From Mycobacterium sp. KBS0706 (lineage in GTDB: Bacteria; Pseudomonadota; Alphaproteobacteria; DSM-16000; Inquilinaceae), in contig NZ_VCCH02000033.1 of NCBI RefSeq assembly GCF_005938675.2, positions 16,354 through 80,353 on the forward strand: 64,000 bases of DNA, read 5' to 3'. Within the stretch, counting starts at the first letter, position 1. Each line of letters starts with the position of its first letter. Both the position numbers and the translations under genes were made by a program. Positions 46,282-54,581 of the stretch are shown here, piece by piece. The notes under the pieces are model-generated. The model was not told where the DNA came from and made no database searches. It saw only the letters and a list, made by a program, of their open reading frames with translations.

Positions 46282-46563
46282 ATGCCGCGGCGCGTGCTCA
46301 TCGGGACGGTTGTGTCCGACAAGACTGAGAAGACCGTCACGGTCCTCGTCGAACGCAACCTGATGCACCCGGTCTACAAGAAGTTCATCAAGCGGACCAA
46401 GCGGTACCTCGCCCATGACGAGGCCAATGCCTGCAAGGTCGGCGATCGCGTCTCGATCATCGAGACCCGGCCGATCAGCAAGCGGAAGACCTGGCTCGTC
46501 CTGTCCGAGGCCGAGGCGAGCGCCATCGGCGCCTCCGCCGACCCCGCTGTTTCGGGAGCGTAA
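46282..46563 (+). CDS. rpsQ: 30S ribosomal protein S17
   Basis: A 93-residue OB-fold protein, early binder of 16S rRNA. PRRVLIGTVVSDKTEKTVTV and VGDRVSIIETRPISKRK are typical. The tail (EAEASAIGASADPAVSGA) is longer than in E. coli. Confidence 0.97.
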   Translation: MPRRVLIGTVVSDKTEKTVTVLVERNLMHPVYKKFIKRTKRYLAHDEANACKVGDRVSIIETRPISKRKTWLVLSEAEASAIGASADPAVSGA

Positions 46564-46566
46564 ACC

Positions 46567-46935
46567 ATGATTCAGATGCAGACGAATCTGGACGTCGCCG
46601 ACAATTCAGGCGCTCGTCGGGTGATGTGCATCAAGGTGCTGGGCGGTTCCCACCGCCGGACCGCCACCGTCGGCGACGTCATCGTCGTGTCGATCAAGGA
46701 GGCGATTCCGCGGGGCCGCGTGAAGAAGGGTGACGTGCATCGCGCCGTCATCGTTCGGACCGCCAAGGAACTGCGCCGCGCCGATGGCTCGACGATCAAG
46801 TTCGACCGCAACGCGGCCGTGCTGATCAACAAGCAGGGCGAGCCGGTCGGCACCCGCATCTTCGGGCCGGTGACGCGCGAGCTGCGGGCCAAGAAGTTCA
46901 TGAAGATCATCTCGCTCGCCCCCGAGGTGCTGTGA
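46567..46935 (+). CDS. rplN: 50S ribosomal protein L14
   Basis: A 122-residue protein forming intersubunit bridges B5 and B8 and binding RsfS. The start MIQMQTNLDVADNSGARRVM is highly conserved. By homology this is the first gene of the spc group, but it follows rpsQ after three bases with no promoter visible, so S10 and spc appear to be one transcript. The stop overlaps rplX (TGATG). Confidence 0.98.
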   Translation: MIQMQTNLDVADNSGARRVMCIKVLGGSHRRTATVGDVIVVSIKEAIPRGRVKKGDVHRAVIVRTAKELRRADGSTIKFDRNAAVLINKQGEPVGTRIFGPVTRELRAKKFMKIISLAPEVL

Positions 46936-47252
46936 TGGCTGCGAAGATCAAGAAAGGCGACCAGGTCGTCGTCCTCGCCGGCCGTGACAAGGGCAAGAAG
47001 GGCGAGGTCATCGAGGTCCGTCCGGCCGACGACCGTGTCGTCGTCCGCGGCGTGAACATCGTGAAGCGCCACACCCGCCAGTCTGCGAAGACGCAGGGCG
47101 GGATCGTGGAGCAGGAGGCTGCGCTGCACGTCTCGAACGTGGCGCATGCCGACCCGAAGAGCGGCAAGCCGACCCGCGTCGGCTTCAAGACGCTCGACGA
47201 CGGCCGCAAGGTCCGGGTCGCCAAGGCCTCCGGCGAAGTGATTGATCGGTGA
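46935..47252 (+). CDS. rplX: 50S ribosomal protein L24
   Basis: A 105-residue KOW-domain assembly initiator. KIKKGDQVVVLAGRDKGKKG (about 4-23) is the KOW motif. ATG 46935, overlapping the rplN stop, was taken over GTG 46932. rplE follows at once. Confidence 0.97.
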   Translation: MAAKIKKGDQVVVLAGRDKGKKGEVIEVRPADDRVVVRGVNIVKRHTRQSAKTQGGIVEQEAALHVSNVAHADPKSGKPTRVGFKTLDDGRKVRVAKASGEVIDR

Positions 47253-47260
47253 GGATGGCC

Positions 47261-47800
47261 ATGGCTCGTCTCAAGACCCACTACGACAAGGTCGTCCGGC
47301 CGAAGCTGAAGCAGGACTTCGCCTATGCGAACGACCTGCAGGTGCCGCGGATCGAGAAGATCATCATCAACATGGGCGTTGGTGATGCCGTCGCCGACAG
47401 CAAGAAGATCCAGGCGGCCGTCGCCGAGCTGACCCTGATCGCCGGCCAGAAGCCGGTGGTCACCAAGGCCCGGAAGTCGATCGCGGTCTACAAGCTGCGC
47501 GAAGGCATGTCGATCGGCACCAAGGTGACGCTGCGCAGCGATCGGATGTACGAGTTCCTCGATCGCCTGGTGAACATCGCCCTGCCGCGGGTCCGCGATT
47601 TCCGCGGCCTGTCGCCCAAGTCCTTCGACGGCCGGGGCAACTACGCCCTCGGCATCAAGGAGCAGATCGTGTTCCCCGAGATCGACTACGACAAGATCGA
47701 GACGGTGCGGGGAATGGACATCGTTATCGTGACGAGCGCGAAGACCGACGAGGAGGCGCGTGCCCTTCTCAAGGCCTTCGACTTCCCGTTCGTCAGCTGA
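47261..47800 (+). CDS. rplE: 50S ribosomal protein L5
   Basis: A 179-residue 5S rRNA-binding protein of the central protuberance, touching P-site tRNA. Of several in-frame starts (47249 GTG, 47255 ATG), 47261 is best: GAGG lies six bases upstream and the product begins MARLKTHYDKVVRPKL. RDFRGLSPKSFDGRGNYALG is intact. Confidence 0.97.
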   Translation: MARLKTHYDKVVRPKLKQDFAYANDLQVPRIEKIIINMGVGDAVADSKKIQAAVAELTLIAGQKPVVTKARKSIAVYKLREGMSIGTKVTLRSDRMYEFLDRLVNIALPRVRDFRGLSPKSFDGRGNYALGIKEQIVFPEIDYDKIETVRGMDIVIVTSAKTDEEARALLKAFDFPFVS

Positions 47801-47817
47801 ACGAGCAAGGATAGATC

Positions 47818-48123
47818 ATGGCCAAGAAGAGCTCGGTCGAGAAGAACAAGCGTCGCGAGAAGCTGGCGAAGGCGTTCGCCGGCCGCCGCGAGCGCCTGAA
47901 AGCGATCGCCAACGACCAAAGCCTGACGATGGAAGACCGCTTCACCGCCCGCCTGAAGCTGGCGGAGCTGCCGCGGAATTCCTCGCCGGTCCGGATCCAC
48001 AACCGGTGCGAGCTGACCGGTCGCCCGAAGGCCTTCTACCGGCGCTTCAAGTTGAGCCGTATCGCGCTGCGCGAGCTGGCCTCGCGCGGGCAGATCCCCG
48101 GCATGACCAAGTCGAGCTGGTAA
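47818..48123 (+). CDS. rpsN: 30S ribosomal protein S14 (zinc-free form)
   Basis: A 101-residue long-form S14. It has NRCELTGRPKAFYRRF but lacks the paired CxxC motifs, so it is the C-minus, zinc-independent type. No zinc-binding paralogue is in the window. Confidence 0.97.
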   Translation: MAKKSSVEKNKRREKLAKAFAGRRERLKAIANDQSLTMEDRFTARLKLAELPRNSSPVRIHNRCELTGRPKAFYRRFKLSRIALRELASRGQIPGMTKSSW

Positions 48124-48135
48124 GGAGTACGGATT

Positions 48136-48534
48136 ATGTCGCTTAGTGATCCGTTGGGCGATCTGCTCACCCGCATCCGCAATGGTCAGCGCGCCGGCAA
48201 GGCCGTGATCGAGACCCCGGCCTCGAAGCTGCGCACCAACGTCCTCGACGTGCTGAAGCGCGAGGGCTACATCCGCGGCTACGAGACCCATGAGGTCAGC
48301 ACCGGCATCTCGGCCACCAAGGTCGAGCTGAAATATGCCGAGGGCCAGCCGGCGATCAAGCGCATCGACCGCGTGTCGAAGCCGGGTCGCCGCGTCTACT
48401 CGGGCATCAAGGACCTGCCGAAGGTGTATAACGGGCTGGGCATCTCCATCCTGTCGACGCCGCGCGGCGTGATGTCGGACGTCGAGGCCCGCGCCGCCAA
48501 TGTCGGCGGCGAGATCCTCGCCCGCGTGTTCTGA
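48136..48534 (+). CDS. rpsH: 30S ribosomal protein S8
   Basis: A 132-residue 16S rRNA central-domain binder that also represses the spc operon in E. coli. LSDPLGDLLTRIRNGQRA and the C-terminal GISILSTPRGVMSDVEAR are standard. Confidence 0.98.
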   Translation: MSLSDPLGDLLTRIRNGQRAGKAVIETPASKLRTNVLDVLKREGYIRGYETHEVSTGISATKVELKYAEGQPAIKRIDRVSKPGRRVYSGIKDLPKVYNGLGISILSTPRGVMSDVEARAANVGGEILARVF

Positions 48535-48545
48535 GGAGACCGGCG

Positions 48546-49079
48546 ATGTCACGTATCGGCAAGCACGCGGTCAAGGTTCCGGCAGGGGTCGACGCTTCGG
48601 TCTCGGGCCAGGCCGTCTCGGTCAAGGGCAAGCTCGGTCAGCTCAAGCTCGCGGTCAACGACGAGATCAAGGTCTCGCTCGAGGACGGCGCCATTAAGGT
48701 CGAGCCCAAGAGCCAGTCGCGCCTGGCGCAGACCATGTGGGCCACCAGCCGCACCCTGATCAACAACATGGTCGTGGGCGTCAACACGGGCTTCACCTCC
48801 AACCTCGAGATCAACGGCGTCGGTTACCGCGCCGCGGTCCAGGGCAAGGAGCTGGTGCTGACCCTCGGCTTCAGCCACGAGGTGCGCTATCCGATCCCCG
48901 AGGGGATCGCGATCAAGTGCGAGAAGCCGACCTCGATCTCGATCACCGGCTTCGACAAGCAGCGCGTCGGTCAGGTTGCCGCGGAGATCCGCGGGTACAA
49001 GAAGCCGGAGCCGTTCAAGGGCAAGGGCATCAAGTACGACAACGAGACCATCCTGCGCAAAGAAGGCAAGAAGAAGTAA
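48546..49079 (+). CDS. rplF: 50S ribosomal protein L6
   Basis: A 177-residue protein near the sarcin-ricin loop with two duplicated domains. The signature PEPFKGKGIKYDNETILRKE is at the end (about 151-170). Standard length. Confidence 0.98.
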   Translation: MSRIGKHAVKVPAGVDASVSGQAVSVKGKLGQLKLAVNDEIKVSLEDGAIKVEPKSQSRLAQTMWATSRTLINNMVVGVNTGFTSNLEINGVGYRAAVQGKELVLTLGFSHEVRYPIPEGIAIKCEKPTSISITGFDKQRVGQVAAEIRGYKKPEPFKGKGIKYDNETILRKEGKKK

Positions 49080-49090
49080 GGACGGCCGGG

Positions 49091-49456
49091 ATGACCATCA
49101 AGACCAACGAGCTGCGCGAGCGCCGCAAGAGCCGTCTCCGCCACAAGCTGAGCACGGCTCGCTATGGCCGCCTGCGCCTGTCTGTGTTCCGCTCTTCGAA
49201 GCAGATCTACGCCCAGGTCATCGACGACCAGGCCGGCAAAACCCTTGCCGCCGCCTCGTCGATCGAGAAGGACCTGCGGGGGTCGCTGAAGACCGGCGCC
49301 ACCATCGAAGCCGCTGCCGCGGTCGGCAAGCTCCTGGCGGAGCGGGCCAAGGCGGCCGGGGTCGACAAGGTCGTGTTCGATCGTGGGCACTACCTGTATC
49401 ACGGCCGGGTCAAGGCCCTAGCCGATGCCGCCCGTGAGGGCGGCCTGGACTTCTGA
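49091..49456 (+). CDS. rplR: 50S ribosomal protein L18
   Basis: A 121-residue 5S rRNA-binding protein. The start MTIKTNELRERRKSRLRHKL is conventional; the frame is open upstream inside rplF without homology. VVFDRGHYLYHGRVKALADAAREGGLDF is the conserved end (given by parts, about 94-121). Confidence 0.97.
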   Translation: MTIKTNELRERRKSRLRHKLSTARYGRLRLSVFRSSKQIYAQVIDDQAGKTLAAASSIEKDLRGSLKTGATIEAAAAVGKLLAERAKAAGVDKVVFDRGHYLYHGRVKALADAAREGGLDF

Positions 49457-49467
49457 GGAGGACGCGG

Positions 49468-50073
49468 ATGGCACGCGAAAGCAGAGACAGTCGCGGTCCT
49501 CGGGATCGTGGCGACAAGCGCCCGAGCGAGCGGGATGCCGGTGAGGAGCTGATCGAGAAGCTCGTTCACATCAATCGCGTCGCGAAGGTGGTGAAAGGCG
49601 GCCGGCGCTTCGGCTTCGCCGCCCTGGTGGTCACCGGCGACGGCCGCGGCCGGGTCGGCTACGGCTCGGGCAAGGCCCGCGAGGTGCCGGAGGCGATCCG
49701 CAAGGCGACCGAGCAGGCGAAGCGCAGCATGATCCGCGTTCCGCTGCGCGAAGGCCGGACGCTGCATCACGACATCCTGGGTCACTTCGGCGCCGGCAAG
49801 GTCCAGCTCCGCAGCGCCACCCAGGGCACCGGCATCATCGCCGGCGGCCCGATGCGCGCGATCTTCGAGGCGCTGGGCGTCCAGGACGTCGTCGCCAAGT
49901 CGATCGGCACGTCGAACCCGCACAACATGATCAAGGCGACCTTCGAGGCGCTGCGGACGATCGAAGGCCCCCGCGCCGTCGCCGCCCGGCGCGGCAAGCG
50001 CGTCGCCGACATCATCGGCGCCCCGACCAAGCGCGAGGGTGGCGTCGAGGTGGTGGAGGCCGCAAATGGCTGA
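49468..50073 (+). CDS. rpsE: 30S ribosomal protein S5
   Basis: A 201-residue decoding-fidelity protein. An Arg/Asp-rich extension (1-25) precedes the dsRNA-binding-like LIEKLVHINRVAKVVKGGRR; this loop is the site of spectinomycin-resistance changes and looks wild type. It overlaps rpmD by eight bases. Confidence 0.98.
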   Translation: MARESRDSRGPRDRGDKRPSERDAGEELIEKLVHINRVAKVVKGGRRFGFAALVVTGDGRGRVGYGSGKAREVPEAIRKATEQAKRSMIRVPLREGRTLHHDILGHFGAGKVQLRSATQGTGIIAGGPMRAIFEALGVQDVVAKSIGTSNPHNMIKATFEALRTIEGPRAVAARRGKRVADIIGAPTKREGGVEVVEAANG

Positions 50074-50269
50074 GTCGAACGCCAAGGGGGCGACCGTGAT
50101 CGTCACCCAGATCGGCAGCCCGATCGGCCGCCGGCATGACCAGCGCGAGACGCTGGTCGGCCTCGGCCTCAACAAGCTGCATCGCACCCGCGAGCTGGAG
50201 GACACTCCGGCGGTCCGCGGGATGATCGAGAAGGTGAAGCACCTGTTGCGGGTCGAGCAGGCGGGCTGA
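50066..50269 (+). CDS. rpmD: 50S ribosomal protein L30
   Basis: A 67-residue protein. VIVTQIGSPIGRRHDQRETLVGLGLNKL (by parts, residues 10-37) is the family core. The chosen ATG overlaps the rpsE stop; an upstream in-frame ATG at 50039 is inside rpsE and not conserved. Confidence 0.96.
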   Translation: MAESNAKGATVIVTQIGSPIGRRHDQRETLVGLGLNKLHRTRELEDTPAVRGMIEKVKHLLRVEQAG

Positions 50270-50294
50270 GGCCCGCCGCTCACGAGGAGCGAAC

Positions 50295-50810
50295 ATGACG
50301 AAACTCAACGAACTCCGCGACAATGCCGGCGCCCGCAAGGCGCGCATGCGCATCGGTCGCGGCATCGGCTCCGGCAAGGGCAAGACCGGCGGCCGTGGTG
50401 TGAAGGGGCAGAAGAGCCGGACCGGCGTGGCCATCAAGGGCTTCGAAGGCGGCCAGATGCCGATCTACATGCGGCTGCCGAAGCGGGGCTTCAACAACAA
50501 GAAGTTCCGGTCGAACTACGCCGTGGTCAATCTCGGCCGCCTGCAGAAGGCGATCGAGGCCGGCCGGATCGATGCGGCCAAGCCGGTCGATGCCGACGCG
50601 CTGATCGCCGGCGGGCTCGTGGCCAAGACGCTGGACGGCATCCGCCTGCTGGCCAAGGGCGAGCTCTCGGCCAAGGTCACCCTGCACGTCCACAGCGCTT
50701 CGGCGGCTGCGGTCGCGGCGGTGGAGAAGGCCGGCGGCTCGGTGGTCCAGACCAGCCCGGCCCCGGCCGAGGCTGTCGACAATGACGCAGGGACGTCGTC
50801 CCAGGCTTAA
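50295..50810 (+). CDS. rplO: 50S ribosomal protein L15
   Basis: A 171-residue late-assembly protein. RIGRGIGSGKGKTGGRGVKG (about 18-37) is the glycine-rich signature. The Ala/Pro/Glu tail from about 145 extends past the E. coli end. A terminator follows before secY. Confidence 0.97.
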   Translation: MTKLNELRDNAGARKARMRIGRGIGSGKGKTGGRGVKGQKSRTGVAIKGFEGGQMPIYMRLPKRGFNNKKFRSNYAVVNLGRLQKAIEAGRIDAAKPVDADALIAGGLVAKTLDGIRLLAKGELSAKVTLHVHSASAAAVAAVEKAGGSVVQTSPAPAEAVDNDAGTSSQA

Positions 50811-50838
50811 CGCCGCCGTCCAACGCGGGTAAAACGGA

Positions 50839-50877
50839 GGGCGGGGACCGCGTTTGTTCGCAGTCCCCGCCCTTTTT
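50839..50877 (+). terminator. Intrinsic terminator between rplO and secY
   Basis: GGGCGGGGAC and GTCCCCGCCC form a perfect 10-base stem around a 14-base loop (itself able to pair GCG/CGC), followed by TTTTT. It sits only 15 bases before the secY start, inside what is normally one spc transcript. Confidence 0.85.
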
Positions 50878-50892
50878 CATTCGAGGCCTTGC

Positions 50893-52245
50893 ATGGCATC
50901 TGCTGCAGAACAGCTCGCTGCGAACCTGAACTTCGGCGCCTTCGCCAAGGCCACGGAGCTCCGCAAGCGCATCTGGTTCACCCTTGGCGCGCTGATCATC
51001 TACCGCATCGGCACCTATGTGCCGATCCCGGGCATCGATCCCCGCGTGCTGACGGAGATCTTCTCCCAGCAGGGCGGCGGCCTCCTCGGCATCCTCAACA
51101 TGTTTGCCGGCGGCGCGCTGGGTCGGATGACGATCTTCGCGCTGAACATCATGCCGTACATCTCGGCCTCCATCATCATCCAGCTCCTGACGGCGGTATC
51201 GCCGACGCTCGAGGCGCTGAAGAAGGAGGGCGAGGCCGGGCGCAAGAAGATCAACCAGTACACCCGCTACTTCACCGTGGTGCTGGCCACCGCCCAGGCT
51301 TATGCGCTGGCGGTCGGGCTCGAGAGCGTGCACGGCTCGGTCGGCGCGGCGGTGGTCGATCCCGGCTGGTACTTCCGCTTCACCACGGTGGTCACCATCG
51401 TCGGCGGCACCATGTTCCTGATGTGGCTGGGCGAGCAGATCACCTCGCGCGGCGTCGGCAACGGCATCTCGCTGATCATCTTCACCGGCATCGTCGCCTC
51501 GCTGCCGCATGCCCTGGTCCAGATGCTGGAGCTGGGCCGCACCGGTGCCCTGTCGCCCTTCGTGATCCTGATCCTGCTGGTGCTCTGCGTGGCGGTGATC
51601 TTCTTCATCGTCTACATGGAGCGGGCGCAGCGGCGCCTGCTGGTGCAGTACCCGAAGCGACAGGTCGGCAACCGCATGTTCGGCGGCGAGAGCTCGCATC
51701 TGCCGCTCAAGCTCAACACCTCGGGCGTGATCCCGCCGATCTTCGCCTCGTCGCTGCTGCTGCTGCCGGCGACGCTGATCGGCTTCGCCGGCAACCAGGC
51801 CGGCGACACCGGCAGCTGGGTCGCTTTCATCGCCGGGCAGCTGGCGCATGGCCAGCCGCTGTTCATGGCGCTCTATGCCGCGCTGATCATCTTCTTCTGC
51901 TTCTTCTACACCGCGATCGTCTTCAATCCGGAGGAGACGGCCGACAACCTGAAGAAGTATGGCGGCTTCATCCCCGGCATCCGCCCGGGCAAGTCGACCG
52001 CCGACTACATCGACTACGTGCTGACCCGGATCACGGTGATCGGCGCCGCCTATCTGACGGTGGTCTGCCTGCTGCCGGAGTTCCTGACGTCCCAATACGC
52101 GGTGCCGTTCTACTTCGGCGGTACCAGCCTGCTGATCGTGGTCACGGTCACCATGGACACGGTCGCCCAGGTCCATTCCCATCTCCTGGCCCATCAGTAT
52201 GAAGGGCTGATCAAGAAATCGAAGCTGCGGGGGAGCCGTCGATGA
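50893..52245 (+). CDS. secY: Preprotein translocase channel SecY
   Basis: A 450-residue channel with ten membrane segments through which SecA or ribosomes push proteins. TM2 plug region follows IYRIGTYVPIPGIDPR; the C5 loop near FVEYNPEETADNL is FNPEETADNLKKYGGFIPGI here. The start is MASAAEQLAANLNFG; an in-frame TTG at 50854 overlaps the terminator. It overlaps adk by four bases (ATGA). Confidence 0.98.
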   Translation: MASAAEQLAANLNFGAFAKATELRKRIWFTLGALIIYRIGTYVPIPGIDPRVLTEIFSQQGGGLLGILNMFAGGALGRMTIFALNIMPYISASIIIQLLTAVSPTLEALKKEGEAGRKKINQYTRYFTVVLATAQAYALAVGLESVHGSVGAAVVDPGWYFRFTTVVTIVGGTMFLMWLGEQITSRGVGNGISLIIFTGIVASLPHALVQMLELGRTGALSPFVILILLVLCVAVIFFIVYMERAQRRLLVQYPKRQVGNRMFGGESSHLPLKLNTSGVIPPIFASSLLLLPATLIGFAGNQAGDTGSWVAFIAGQLAHGQPLFMALYAALIIFFCFFYTAIVFNPEETADNLKKYGGFIPGIRPGKSTADYIDYVLTRITVIGAAYLTVVCLLPEFLTSQYAVPFYFGGTSLLIVVTVTMDTVAQVHSHLLAHQYEGLIKKSKLRGSRR

Positions 52246-52829
52246 ATTTGATCCTGTTGGGCCCGCCCGGGGCAGGGAAGGGGACGCAGGCGAAACGGCT
52301 GGAAGAGCGCTACGGGCTGAAGCAGCTCTCGACCGGCGACATGCTGCGGGCGGCGATCGCCGCCGGCACGCCGCTCGGCCGCCAGGTGAAGGAGATCCTC
52401 GACCGCGGCGATCTGGTCACCGACGAGATCATGCTCGACATGATCGCCGAGCGGATCGCCCAGCCCGACTGCGACCGCGGCTTCATCCTCGACGGCTTCC
52501 CGCGCACCGTTCGGCAGGCCGAAGGGCTGGACGAGACGCTGGGCCGGCACGGCAGGTCGCTGGCCGTGGTGATCGAGATGAAGGTCGACGAGGCGGCGCT
52601 GTTCGCCCGCGTGGCCAACCGCGCCTCACAGTCCACCGAGAAGCGCTCCGACGACACCGAGGAGACGCTGCGCAAGCGCCTCGGCATCTATCGCGAGCAG
52701 ACCGCGCCGATCATCCCCTACTACCGCGACAAGGGGCTGCTGAAGGCGGTCGACGGCATGGCCGACATGGACACGGTCACCCGGCAGATCGAATCCATCC
52801 TCGGCTTCCAGCCGGCGGACGCCTCCTGA
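52242..52829 (+). CDS. adk: Adenylate kinase, short-LID type
   Basis: A 195-residue enzyme converting ATP plus AMP to two ADP. P-loop GPPGAGKGTQAKRLEE (about 7-22), AMP-site STGDMLRAAI and DGFPRT, with the LID reduced to about ten residues (ASQSTEKRSDDT): the short form, against 214 residues in E. coli. Coupled to secY. In most relatives rpsM follows; here a terminator and a LysR gene follow. Confidence 0.98.
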   Translation: MNLILLGPPGAGKGTQAKRLEERYGLKQLSTGDMLRAAIAAGTPLGRQVKEILDRGDLVTDEIMLDMIAERIAQPDCDRGFILDGFPRTVRQAEGLDETLGRHGRSLAVVIEMKVDEAALFARVANRASQSTEKRSDDTEETLRKRLGIYREQTAPIIPYYRDKGLLKAVDGMADMDTVTRQIESILGFQPADAS

Positions 52830-52857
52830 CCGGACCGGTCGGGGCGTGACGATCAGG

Positions 52858-52881
52858 GGCGGCCTTCGGGCCGCCTTTTTT
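52858..52881 (+). terminator. Intrinsic terminator after adk
   Basis: GGCGGCC-TTCG-GGCCGCC-TTTTTT: a perfect 7-base stem with UUCG tetraloop and T6. It ends the S10-spc-secY-adk unit and touches the stop codon of the convergent LysR gene. Confidence 0.95.
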
Positions 52882-53774
52882 CATGGGTGCGGCCCGGCCG
52901 CGGCGGCGGCGACGATCCAGTCGCGGAAAGCACGGATCTTGGGCCGGTGGCGCTGCTCCGCGGCATAGACCAGCCAGTAGCCCTTGGCGCGGTCGACCAG
53001 GAGCGGGAAGGGCGCGACCAGCCGCCCGCTGGCCAGGTCCTCGGCGAAGAAGTCGGGCGTGACCAGGGCCGCCCCGAGCCCGCCCGCGGCGGCCTGCGCC
53101 GAGGCCGCCTGGTTGTCGAAGCGCGGCGCCGGCTTTCGCAGGGCGGCCGGGGCCTCGACGCCGGCGGCCTCGAACCAGGCATCCCAGCTCATGGCCATGC
53201 CGATCAGCGGCAGCGACAGCACATCCGCCGGTTGCCGCAGCCCGGCCGCGAGCCGGGGCGCCATCACGCAGGCGAGGCGAACCGCCAGCAGCCTGTGGGC
53301 GATGCAGCGCGGCGGGAAGCCGTTCGGCCCGGCGCGGATCTCGATATCGGCGGCGAGCTCGCCTTCGATGCTGTCGCCGAGCTCGGTGCTGGTGGCGAGC
53401 TTGACCGTCAGCTCCGGATGCGCGGCCTGGAAGGCGCCGAGCCGCGGCGCCAGCCAATGGGTGGTGAAGGTGGGCACCGATACCACCGTCAGGCTGCGGC
53501 CCGCCGCATCCACCTCGCTGCCGACCGCGGCCCGCAGCCGGCCGAAGGCGTCGACCACCTCGGCCGCCAGCCGCTCTCCGGACTCGGTCAGGACCAGGCT
53601 GCGGCCGCGGCGGGCAAACAGCGGCGCGCCCAGCCGTTCTTCCAGCCGCTTGATGTGATAGCTGACCGCCGCCTGGGTCAGCCCCAGCTCCTCGGCGGCG
53701 CGGGTGAAGCTGACATGCCGCGCTGCCGCCTCGAAGGCATGCAGGGCAGGCAGGGGCAGGCTGTCGGTGGCCAT
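52881..53774 (-). CDS. LysR-family transcription regulator (GcvA-like)
   Basis: A 297-residue LysR regulator. The N-terminal winged helix (MATDSLPLPALHAFEAAARH through LTQAAVSYHIKRLEERLG, residues 1-60) is of the GcvA/AmpR type; the rest is the effector domain (about 90-290). It is divergent from a RidA gene, with a LysR-type dyad close to its own start, so it probably controls that gene and itself. The effector is unknown. Confidence 0.88.
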   Translation of the reverse strand: MATDSLPLPALHAFEAAARHVSFTRAAEELGLTQAAVSYHIKRLEERLGAPLFARRGRSLVLTESGERLAAEVVDAFGRLRAAVGSEVDAAGRSLTVVSVPTFTTHWLAPRLGAFQAAHPELTVKLATSTELGDSIEGELAADIEIRAGPNGFPPRCIAHRLLAVRLACVMAPRLAAGLRQPADVLSLPLIGMAMSWDAWFEAAGVEAPAALRKPAPRFDNQAASAQAAAGGLGAALVTPDFFAEDLASGRLVAPFPLLVDRAKGYWLVYAAEQRHRPKIRAFRDWIVAAAAAGPHP

Positions 53775-53782
53775 GGCTCAGT

Positions 53783-53797
53783 ATAAGCCAGGCTTAT
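53783..53797. promoter_or_regulatory. LysR box (T-N11-A dyad)
   Basis: ATAAGCC-A-GGCTTAT, a perfect 7-base dyad that also fits T-N11-A, the LysR site consensus. It is nine bases from the lysR start codon and 83 from ridA. TATAAG inside it may be the lysR -10 region. Confidence 0.65.
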
Positions 53798-53879
53798 GAT
53801 CGGCGGCGAGGCCCTGCGTGGTTCGGCCGGGCCGGCGAGAGCATCGTCCGTCCATCCTTTCCAGCCAGGATGACCTGCG

Positions 53880-54287
53880 ATGCCCACCGATGCCCTGACC
53901 TTCCTCAACCCCGACACCATGCCGGCGCCGAACGGCTATTCCCAGGTCGTGCTGATCCCGGCCGGCGCCTGGCTGGTCCAGCTCTCCGGCCAGGTCGGCA
54001 TTCGCCCGGACGGCTCGATCGCCGGGCCGGATTTTGCCGCCCAGGCCGAACAGGCCTTCGAGAACGTGAAGGCCGGCCTGGCTGCCGCCGGCAGCGGCTT
54101 CGAGCACGTGATCCGGCTCGGCATGTTCGTCACCGACTTCGCCGTCCAGGGCCCGGCCCTGCGCGAGGTGCGCGACCGCTACGTCAACCGCGCGGCACCG
54201 CCGGCCAGCACCACGCTGCAGATCGCCCGCTTCTTCCGCGACGGGCTGCTGTTCGAGCTCGACGTGCTCGCCGTGGTGCCGGGATGA
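53880..54287 (+). CDS. RidA/YjgF/UK114-family protein
   Basis: A 135-residue member of the Rid family, which deaminates reactive enamine/imine intermediates from PLP enzymes. The SGQVGIRPDGSIAGPDFAAQ segment (about 36-55) and FENVKAGLAAAGSGFEHVIR are typical. R at the position of the key Arg105 of RidA is not clear (the region reads APPASTTLQIARFF), so this may be a subfamily Rid1-7 protein rather than RidA itself. It overlaps the next gene by ATGA. Confidence 0.82.
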   Translation: MPTDALTFLNPDTMPAPNGYSQVVLIPAGAWLVQLSGQVGIRPDGSIAGPDFAAQAEQAFENVKAGLAAAGSGFEHVIRLGMFVTDFAVQGPALREVRDRYVNRAAPPASTTLQIARFFRDGLLFELDVLAVVPG

Positions 54288-54484
54288 ACGCGGTGCCGGC
54301 CGTGCTTCCAGCGCGGCGGCCGACGGCGCTGCGCCGCCTTGCCGGACTGGTGCTGTCCTTCGCGTCGCTGCTGCGGCGCCGTCGCCCGGTGCTCCGGCCG
54401 GGCGACCTCTCCGAGCATCTCCGGGCGGACCTGGGGCTCGACCGGTGGCGGGGCTGGCAAAAGCCGCCCCAAAATCCCTTCTGA
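54284..54484 (+). CDS. Small basic protein, DUF1127/YjiS-like
   Basis: A 66-residue Arg-rich protein translationally coupled to the Rid gene (ATGA overlap). The LSEHLRADLGLDRWRGW end resembles the L-DxLLxDIGL-R core of DUF1127/YjiS proteins, small regulators of stress or phosphate responses, some of which bind RNA. The match is partial, hence the modest score. An Arg cluster LLRRRRPVLRPG precedes it. Confidence 0.5.
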   Translation: MNAVPAVLPARRPTALRRLAGLVLSFASLLRRRRPVLRPGDLSEHLRADLGLDRWRGWQKPPQNPF

Positions 54485-54518
54485 TACCGGCGAATCTTTG
54501 ATCGGGTTCTTCACGACC

Positions 54519-54554
54519 TCGTCATCCCGGGCGCGGCGCAGCACGGGATGACGA
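54519..54554. terminator. Palindrome between convergent genes
   Basis: TCGTCATCCCG and CGGGATGACGA form a perfect 11-base stem around a 14-base GC-rich loop, midway between the small gene and the convergent oxidoreductase. The CGTCATCCCG core resembles intergenic repeat families of alphaproteobacteria, so it may be a REP-type element acting as a bidirectional terminator. Confidence 0.55.
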
Positions 54555-54581
54555 TCGATTCATAGACTCGCTGATATGAGA

